Positions 33,327 to 38,947 of a DNA stretch of 38,947 bases are shown piece by piece (within the stretch, counting starts at the first letter, position 1; each line of letters opens with the position of its first letter). Position numbers and translations under genes: made by a program. A model generated the notes under the pieces. That model made no database searches, was not told the origin of the DNA, and worked only from the letters and a program-made list of their open reading frames with translations. The DNA is taken from the NCBI GenBank assembly GCA_944384515.1, contig CALWTU010000030.1:1-38947 (forward strand), read 5' to 3'. Source of the stretch: an uncultured Clostridia bacterium. GTDB taxonomy: Bacteria > Bacillota > Clostridia > Oscillospirales > CAG-272.

Positions 33327-33355
33327 ATTTTAACAAAATTTACGCAGAATGTCAA
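33327..33355 (-). promoter_or_regulatory. Sigma-A promoter of the U32 operon
   Basis: On the minus strand TTGACA (33355-33350), 17 bp, TAAAAT (33332-33327) with TG at the extended -10. Confidence 0.87.
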
Positions 33356-33363
33356 CCGAATAA

Positions 33364-33396
33364 TTAAAAAGCGTGGGTACAAAAATTCCCCACGCC
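33364..33396 (-). terminator. Terminator after dpaB
   Basis: On the minus strand GCGTGGG (33395-33389) pairs with CCCACGC (33377-33371), followed by TTTTTAATT. It lies about 22 nt after the dpaB stop and just before the U32 promoter. Confidence 0.85.
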
Positions 33397-33417
33397 TTGC
33401 TTTTATATGCTGTTGTT

Positions 33418-33978
33418 TTATAAAAATACGGGATAGAGCTGTTCCCCGTTTTGCATTGCCGAAAAAGCGCGGTGCATCAGATCGAAGTTTGCCACAAGGG
33501 AGTGCGGTTTGTTTATCGCGTCATCCTGGCGCATGGGAAGAAAATACACCGATTTTCTGCAAAGGAGTTTGCCTATGTTGCCGAGATTTTGCGACATGGC
33601 GTCGTTTGTTGCAAGCGCTATCAGCGTCGGTCTGTCCCGCCTTAAATGCGCTTTTGCCGCCATTGTAACCGCCGTATCGGTAATTCCGCCGGCTATTTTG
33701 GCAAGTGTGTTTCCGGTACAAGGGGAAATAATCAGCGCCTCAAGAGGCTGCTTCGGTCCGAGCGGCTCGGCATCGCATATCGTATGAATTATGCTCCTGC
33801 CGGTCACGCTCTCGACTTTGCGGACAAGTTCGTCTGCTACGAAAAATCTTGTATCGGTGCTATACACTATCTCGCTCATTATGGGTTGTATCTCAAAGCC
33901 GGTCTCGCATAACCGCTCCATCTCTATAAGAGAGCGGGACAGTGTGCAAAAAGAGCCGCAAAATGCATAGCCTATCAT
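33418..33978 (-). CDS. dpaB: Dipicolinate synthase subunit B (SpoVFB)
   Basis: The 186-residue flavoprotein-type subunit works with DpaA to make dipicolinic acid in the mother cell during sporulation; the acid is stored with Ca2+ in the spore core. The sequence starts MIGYAFCGSFCTLSR and has the family blocks PIMSEIVYSTDTRF, HTICDAEPLGPKQPLEALII, SPCTGNTLAKIAGGITDTAV and LIALATNDAMSQNLGNIGKL. Its length matches the family. AAAGGAC lies about 5 nt before the ATG. It is 147 nt downstream of dpaA and ends at its own terminator. Many Clostridia lack dpaAB and use other flavoproteins, so its presence is informative about lineage. Confidence 0.94.
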   Translation of the reverse strand: MIGYAFCGSFCTLSRSLIEMERLCETGFEIQPIMSEIVYSTDTRFFVADELVRKVESVTGRSIIHTICDAEPLGPKQPLEALIISPCTGNTLAKIAGGITDTAVTMAAKAHLRRDRPTLIALATNDAMSQNLGNIGKLLCRKSVYFLPMRQDDAINKPHSLVANFDLMHRAFSAMQNGEQLYPVFL

Positions 33979-34125
33979 ATAATGTCCTTTCTGCTTGTTG
34001 TTTCTTTGCTGTTTTTAATTTTCTTTATGCTGTATATGTTTTGTTTTATTTTTATGTTAGGGGTGTTCTTGTATATTGCTTTTATGCTGATGTGATATAG
34101 GGATATTTAGGTATTGGTGACATTT

Positions 34126-35064
34126 TCACCCTTTTAAGAAGCGAATTATGCTGTTAAAGTACACACGCCCCCCGCTGTACCCCAAAATTTTTTCCGGAAT
34201 TGAAGCAAGCTTGGTTATGTTTTTTCCCTCCGAAAACAGTACGCCGGACGCAAGGTCGATAATGTGCGGAATGCTCTTTTTTTCGCATATCGGCAAGTTC
34301 TGAAGTCTGAAAGCCACGGTGCATTTTTCTTCTCCGACGCAAAATTCGCGACACGGGCGCTGAGCTTTGTCGGTTTTTTCCCCGTTTTGCTCGGCTTTGC
34401 CGTTCGTTTTTTGTTCCGCCGTCTCATCTGCCGGTGCGGCAAGCTTTCCGGCGCAGTTTGCCCAAAAAGCGTCATATATTCCGTCAAGCTGTATCTCGGA
34501 TGTGTTGAAAATTATGTCGGCGTCAGTCGCTCTCTCGGCTATATCCTCAAGGGGTGAAGCACTTATACCGTTCTCGTTCAGTTCTCTCAGAATTTCCCGA
34601 CGCCTTGTAAAAACACGGATCTCGCCCCCGAGAAAAAGTATAATGCGGCAAAGCTCCGCTCCTATCCTGCCGTAGCCGATTATGCCGATTTTCATATGCA
34701 TCGGGGCTTTGCCGTATTTCTCCATAAGATAAGCCACCGCCCCGTGCGCCGAAATCACGGCGTTTTCCGCTGTAAACTCACCGTCCAAAGTAAGGTCGAG
34801 GACCCTGCCCGCCCGGCTTTCGGCAAGCGAAACAAATTCCTCGCTAAGCCCGTATCCCACAACAAGACTGCCTGCACCAACATTTGTAAGACATTCCTCA
34901 AGCTTTATATCTGTGCCGTTTATGTGCACGCCGTCCCGTGTTGTCACAACAGGCAAAAGCACAAGATGGTCTGTTCCGTGAGAGCGAAGAAGCTCCTCTT
35001 CTCCTGCAATCAGACGAGCCGCCTCTCTCAGTCTTGTACCCATACCCCATGTTTCGATGTTCAT
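34126..35064 (-). CDS. dpaA: Dipicolinate synthase subunit A (SpoVFA), with an insertion
   Basis: The 312-residue protein has a Rossmann dinucleotide-binding motif IGIIGYGRIGAELCR (126-140) and the C-terminal family end IIDLASGVLF...LASIPEKILGYSGGRVYFNSII. With DpaB it oxidises the dihydrodipicolinate-related precursor to dipicolinate. Between about 205 and 262 lies a hydrophilic insertion rich in Lys, Glu and Ala (ADETAEQKTNGKAEQNGEKT), followed by a Cys-containing segment, not expected in the Bacillus protein. The N-terminal domain is also divergent from Bacillus DpaA. AAGGT lies 7 nt before ATG 35064. A mother-cell sigma factor would be expected to drive it; CATATTATG near 35107-35115 on the minus strand resembles a sporulation -10, but I see no convincing -35. 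Confidence 0.88.
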   Translation of the reverse strand: MNIETWGMGTRLREAARLIAGEEELLRSHGTDHLVLLPVVTTRDGVHINGTDIKLEECLTNVGAGSLVVGYGLSEEFVSLAESRAGRVLDLTLDGEFTAENAVISAHGAVAYLMEKYGKAPMHMKIGIIGYGRIGAELCRIILFLGGEIRVFTRRREILRELNENGISASPLEDIAERATDADIIFNTSEIQLDGIYDAFWANCAGKLAAPADETAEQKTNGKAEQNGEKTDKAQRPCREFCVGEEKCTVAFRLQNLPICEKKSIPHIIDLASGVLFSEGKNITKLASIPEKILGYSGGRVYFNSIIRFLKG

Positions 35065-35145
35065 AAAATTACCTTGTATATTTATTTACCCTACACGGGT
35101 ACAATATCATAATATGCAGAAAAGTGCATTTTGCCAAATTAATAA

Positions 35146-35167
35146 ATTGTACTTGTGTTTGTACAAT
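35146..35167. promoter_or_regulatory. Candidate operator between dpaA and the secreted protein gene
   Basis: ATTGTAC, 8 bases, GTACAAT: perfect 7-bp arms whose centres are 15 bp apart. It lies about 67 bp upstream of the -35 of the secreted-protein gene and 80 bp upstream of dpaA. Confidence 0.4.
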
Positions 35168-35233
35168 CTCTATAAAATTTATCGGTAAAATATGTAAATA
35201 ACGGAGATTTTATCTGCTCTGCACGCAATATCA

Positions 35234-35262
35234 TTGACATGGCGTACAGCAGACTGTATAAT
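35234..35262 (+). promoter_or_regulatory. Perfect consensus sigma-A promoter of the secreted protein gene
   Basis: TTGACA (35234-35239), 17 bp, TATAAT (35257-35262). Both hexamers and the spacing are ideal, predicting strong basal transcription. Confidence 0.9.
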
Positions 35263-35314
35263 TAATGGTACAGTTGAATATTATTTTAATTGTGTTCAAC
35301 TAAGGAGGTTAATT

Positions 35315-38300
35315 ATGAAAAAAGCAAGGAAGATTTTAGCAGCCGTTTTAGTATGCGCAATTCTTCTGGGCATGCTGGTTGTGTCTGCATTTGCATCAGG
35401 CAATCAGCTTGTTCCTCAAGGCAGCTACGACGGAATGAAGCAAATCACAGCTCAGTCGTCAGACTTTGAAGGAGCATCAGGCGAATATTTGTTCGGTCAA
35501 CCTAAGAATCTGACAGGTGCGATAGGTGAGTTCACCGGACCTGTGGACCGTTACTCAAGCTTTAAGGTTGAAAACTACTCCGGCAACAAGTTTATGAGCT
35601 GGTATCACGACGGTCAGTATGGTACCTCAACTCAACAGGCTTACTACGGCCTCAAATTCGGCGGCTACAACAACTCTTCATACGGAGCAATTTACTACGA
35701 CTTTATCACAATTGATTTCGACTTCACCGCTACCAAGTACCTTGACGAAAACGGAAAGCTGACAGACACCGACACAGGCAACCCCGCTTATCTCAACAAC
35801 TTGGGAGTTAAACCCATCGTCCGCTATTACAACAGTTCCAACAAGCTTACTGCGATCTGGGATGTACTTAACAATCAGGTTAAGTTTGTAAATGAAGACG
35901 GAAACTGGTATTTTGCGGCAGGCGAAAACAGAGTTAAACTCAGCAATCAGATATACAACTGGTCGCACGTGACAATTCAGTTTAAGATAGACAACACAGT
36001 TACATACGGAGACGGCACCGAGGGAACGTTTGACTCCTCGAAGGTGGCGGACATCACATCATATCACCTCTCAAGATCAGAGGCTTATATCTACTTCAAC
36101 GGTGAATATGTTTGCACAATCACCGGTTGCTTCCCCGAAATTTTTGATGACCCCAACACCTTCATCCAGACAAATTCAACCACAGGCGCAAAAACATATG
36201 TCATTGATAAGTTCGGTTTTGACCAGATGCGTCTGGACAGCATGCTGTCAGAGGCAAGAAAAGCCGAATTTTCAATGGGTATCGACAATGTTTCGGTATA
36301 CTATTTTGAGTCAGACTACAGCGGACCCCTTTCCACAAAGGCTCCCGAAACACCCACATATGAGAGCGACGACATGGTCTTCTACGGAAACTATAAGCTC
36401 CCCGCTCCCACAAAACCCGTTATCAGCATTCAGAGAGGCGATGAGACATTTGAATATTACATCACGGGTGTAGGACTTAAGAGCATTCAGGAGGGCGACA
36501 CTGTTGACATCACAGGAGACATCTTCAGCGTAACACCCACATGCTCATTTACGGTAAATGCCAACGGACATAAATTTGAGGTTGATCCCGCATCAGGATA
36601 CAAGGCGCTGTATGACGCAGAGCGCGACATTTACTCGGTATCGCCCGCAGAGGAAGACGACCAAATCCTCATTGTTTGGGGCACAGACGGTACAACTTCA
36701 AATGCTATAGTAAACACCACTCCGACATCTCCCGCCGATATCAGCACAACACCGACATACAAGGGTACCGACGAGAACGGCAAAGGTCTCTATGAGATAG
36801 CCTACGGCTGGGCAGTTGTGGGCGGAAGCCTCGACGGACAGGATATTACCAAAATTGTTCTGACCCCCGAGATAATACGCGAGTATAAGAACGACTACGG
36901 TGCAATAGAGGTAACCTTGATTTCCGAAACCGTTACCTTTGACTACGCCGTAACCGATGAAAACGGCGTTATAGCCCCCGACGAGAACGGAAGATATGAC
37001 GCATACAGAGATATAACTACATTTAAGAAGGCTCTTGAGATAGCTCCGAGCAATTCGACAGTGAAACTGTATGCCGACGCATTTATCTCAAATAACACAA
37101 ACCTCGGAGAGAGAAACCTCTTTATCGACCTGAACGGTCACAAGATTGTGCTCTCTGCCGTTACAAGCAAACCCGCATTTATGACAATTGACAAGAGCAA
37201 CACAACTCTTGTTGTTTACTCATCTGTTCCGGGCGGAGAGATCCACGGCTCATCCTATCAGACAAGCGGCGCTATTCAGGGTGCAGCACTGTTCCAGATC
37301 AAGCCGATAAAGAACTCAACCCTTCAGATAGGTGCATATGACGCATATTCCGGCGACAACCTCAGCACCTACGCAATAGGTCTTGTTGATGTAAACGGAG
37401 CGGGTTATACTGAGGGAAATCAGTATGACTACTCTAACCCCAACCGCGTTATAATTAACGGCGGAAGGTACTTCAGAAACATATCCGACTCGTTCGGTCT
37501 GCTTATAGTTCGCGGAAATGCGGTAATTGAAGCAAAGGATGCGTTCTTTGCGGCAACTGCTTCCTCACCCGTTCTTGCAATGGACGACAGATATGTCGCA
37601 AAGCTTGAAGCAGTGTTTGATAGCTGCACTCTTCTGACAAACGAGCAGAGCAACATTATCAATCAGCTCTTTGCAAACTCCGGCGTTGAGTTTAACGGAT
37701 GTAAGCTCATCGGTACTCTGGGTATTTCACAGAGTAAGCAAGGAACCGGTAAAATCCTGCTCGGTGAAGGCACAATGCTCGCAGGAAACTCCATTCACAT
37801 GGACGAGTTTATTTCATGCGCAGGTGATTGTCGCCTTGTCCGTGACGGCGAACTTATAAACATTGACCTTACAAGCTATGTAATGTCTTACGACAAGTCG
37901 ACTCAGACTCTCAATCCTTCATCCTACACCGACCTCGTTGAAAAATATGCAGACTATGTATTCGGTTATATCGTTATGACTAATGCGGACGCTAATATTG
38001 CCGACGGACGCGAGACCGCTACCGTAATCTTCAAGGACGGCGAAGGCAATATACTTGCAACGGAAGAGTTTCCCGTAGGCGTTTATGTATCAAGACCCGG
38101 CACGGATGTTCCCGATTGGTATGACGCAAGCGGCTGGATCAAGTATGTATTTGCAGGTTGGGAAAATGAGCACGGCTCACAGATAGTAGAGGCAGGCGAG
38201 AATGTATTCACACCCGTAAAGGATAATCCCGTTCTCGATATCAGAGGAATAAAGGTTAACCTTGACACAACAACAAACTATCAGTTCAATTTCTACCTTC

Positions 38301-38947
38301 CCAAGACATGGACTGAGGCAGGTATAGAAAATGTCATAATATGCGACGGTACCGGCACAACGCCTATTGGATCTTACAGAATGTTTGATGTAAAAATTGA
38401 CGGTAAGGATTACATCCGCTTCTGCTCATGGCCCGGAGCGAATGATGTTAAAGACACTGTCTATACAATAAGAGCAACAATAGACGGCGTCGAGCAGTCA
38501 ATGAGGATTGCATTCTCGATACCTAAGTATTTTGAGGCGGCACTCAGCGTTCCGCAGAGCGAATCCGCAACGCGTATGCTCGTCAATGCGGCAAACTACA
38601 ACAACGCCATCCTCAAGCTCTCAAATCCTGCTTATTCGTCAGGACACGAAATATACAACAAAATCATCAGCGATTACGGCGAGTACCTCGTTGACTCAAG
38701 CTATGATACAATAAGCAAAAGAGAAGATTTTATAGCAGCTCTTGACACGGACACGTCCGCTCTGGCGCCTTATATCACCGGTGCGTACTTTGATCTGAGC
38801 GATTATTACAGACCGATATTCAGATTTTCATATGACCCAGAGAAGCTGACAAATCCGCTTCCGTCAAATATGTGGAACACACCGGGCGCAGGAATTCTTC
38901 AGATAGAATTCAGCGGTCTTAAGGGCGATGTAAAATACACTGCCGAG
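35315..38947 (+). CDS. Very large secreted protein (partial, 3' end off the window)
   Basis: The frame is open for 1211 codons from ATG 35315 to the right edge. AAGGAGG lies 7 nt upstream. Residues 1-27 are a Sec signal peptide (MKKARKILAA, a hydrophobic core, then AFA before the predicted cleavage). Residues about 45-350 contain beta-rich sequence with many aromatics (YYGLKFGGYNNSSYGAIYYD), possibly a concanavalin-like module. From about 565 to 900 the text TTFKKALEIAPSNSTVKLYA, LFIDLNGHKI and RVIINGGRYFRN suggests a pectin-lyase-like beta-helix. The last part has Ig-like beta sheet character. No LPXTG or S-layer motif is visible before the cut. I do not recognise a catalytic family; carbohydrate binding or adhesion at the cell surface is plausible. 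Confidence 0.9.
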   Translation, partial: MKKARKILAAVLVCAILLGMLVVSAFASGNQLVPQGSYDGMKQITAQSSDFEGASGEYLFGQPKNLTGAIGEFTGPVDRYSSFKVENYSGNKFMSWYHDGQYGTSTQQAYYGLKFGGYNNSSYGAIYYDFITIDFDFTATKYLDENGKLTDTDTGNPAYLNNLGVKPIVRYYNSSNKLTAIWDVLNNQVKFVNEDGNWYFAAGENRVKLSNQIYNWSHVTIQFKIDNTVTYGDGTEGTFDSSKVADITSYHLSRSEAYIYFNGEYVCTITGCFPEIFDDPNTFIQTNSTTGAKTYVIDKFGFDQMRLDSMLSEARKAEFSMGIDNVSVYYFESDYSGPLSTKAPETPTYESDDMVFYGNYKLPAPTKPVISIQRGDETFEYYITGVGLKSIQEGDTVDITGDIFSVTPTCSFTVNANGHKFEVDPASGYKALYDAERDIYSVSPAEEDDQILIVWGTDGTTSNAIVNTTPTSPADISTTPTYKGTDENGKGLYEIAYGWAVVGGSLDGQDITKIVLTPEIIREYKNDYGAIEVTLISETVTFDYAVTDENGVIAPDENGRYDAYRDITTFKKALEIAPSNSTVKLYADAFISNNTNLGERNLFIDLNGHKIVLSAVTSKPAFMTIDKSNTTLVVYSSVPGGEIHGSSYQTSGAIQGAALFQIKPIKNSTLQIGAYDAYSGDNLSTYAIGLVDVNGAGYTEGNQYDYSNPNRVIINGGRYFRNISDSFGLLIVRGNAVIEAKDAFFAATASSPVLAMDDRYVAKLEAVFDSCTLLTNEQSNIINQLFANSGVEFNGCKLIGTLGISQSKQGTGKILLGEGTMLAGNSIHMDEFISCAGDCRLVRDGELINIDLTSYVMSYDKSTQTLNPSSYTDLVEKYADYVFGYIVMTNADANIADGRETATVIFKDGEGNILATEEFPVGVYVSRPGTDVPDWYDASGWIKYVFAGWENEHGSQIVEAGENVFTPVKDNPVLDIRGIKVNLDTTTNYQFNFYLPKTWTEAGIENVIICDGTGTTPIGSYRMFDVKIDGKDYIRFCSWPGANDVKDTVYTIRATIDGVEQSMRIAFSIPKYFEAALSVPQSESATRMLVNAANYNNAILKLSNPAYSSGHEIYNKIISDYGEYLVDSSYDTISKREDFIAALDTDTSALAPYITGAYFDLSDYYRPIFRFSYDPEKLTNPLPSNMWNTPGAGILQIEFSGLKGDVKYTAE

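Overview
The window reads as chromosome of a Gram-positive, low-to-mid GC, spore-forming Clostridia (Firmicutes), most like uncultured gut Oscillospirales/Christensenellales-type lineages. The basis is both dipicolinate synthase subunits (spore DPA), strong AGGAGG-type ribosome sites, sigma-A promoters (several with extended -10), a Bacillus-style Pho box, class 1B dihydroorotate dehydrogenase (PyrK/PyrD), and lipoprotein and Sec signals of Gram-positive type. The taxonomic guess is inference; there is no rRNA gene.

Layout. 1-1.7 kb (minus): pst phosphate uptake, with pstS behind a four-repeat Pho box and pstC running off the left edge. 1.8-4.6 kb (minus): an ABC exporter with an unusual N-terminal extension plus a DUF1854 partner. 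4.9-7.3 kb (minus): feoA-feoB ferrous iron uptake. 7.6-9.3 kb (plus): a small membrane protein and a short MgtE-type Mg2+ channel. 9.5-10.7 kb (minus): an orphan AAA/DUF4143 ATPase. 11.1-12.2 kb (minus): a CaCA cation exchanger. 12.3-15.5 kb (minus): an operon of HisJ-type PHP phosphatase, organophosphate-type MFS carrier and second PHP phosphoesterase. 15.7-25.3 kb (plus): an almost complete UMP biosynthesis operon pyrC-carB-pyrK-pyrD-pyrF-pyrE-pyrB, with an AraC-family regulator 3 nt after pyrB and one terminator at the end. carA and pyrR are not in it. 25.4-26.9 kb: 1.6 kb with no convincing gene but several nested repeat families. 26.9-33.2 kb (minus): XRE regulator, flavin reductase, heparinase II/III-like lyase, hexapeptide acetyltransferase and an RlhA-like U32 protein behind a structured leader. 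33.4-35.1 kb (minus): dpaB and dpaA. 35.3 kb to the right edge (plus): a very large secreted protein, truncated by the window.

How the parts fit. The left third is inorganic ion and phosphate handling (Pst, FeoAB, MgtE, CaCA) plus a possible phosphoester uptake/hydrolysis cassette. The middle is pyrimidine synthesis from carbamoyl phosphate to OMP/UMP. The right third mixes polysaccharide degradation, rRNA/tRNA modification-type U32 chemistry, sporulation and a surface or secreted protein.

Most worth a second look: PyrB carrying only the zinc-binding part of PyrI at its C terminus; the AraC regulator built into the pyr operon; the G7 tract joining a small zinc-knuckle ORF to the U32 gene; FeoB with a degenerate guanine-specificity motif; MgtE lacking its N sensor domain; the PH-like/zinc-ribbon ABC exporter with DUF1854; and the repeat-rich 25.4-26.9 kb interval. 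Nothing here is certainly a new system; these are sequence-based leads.
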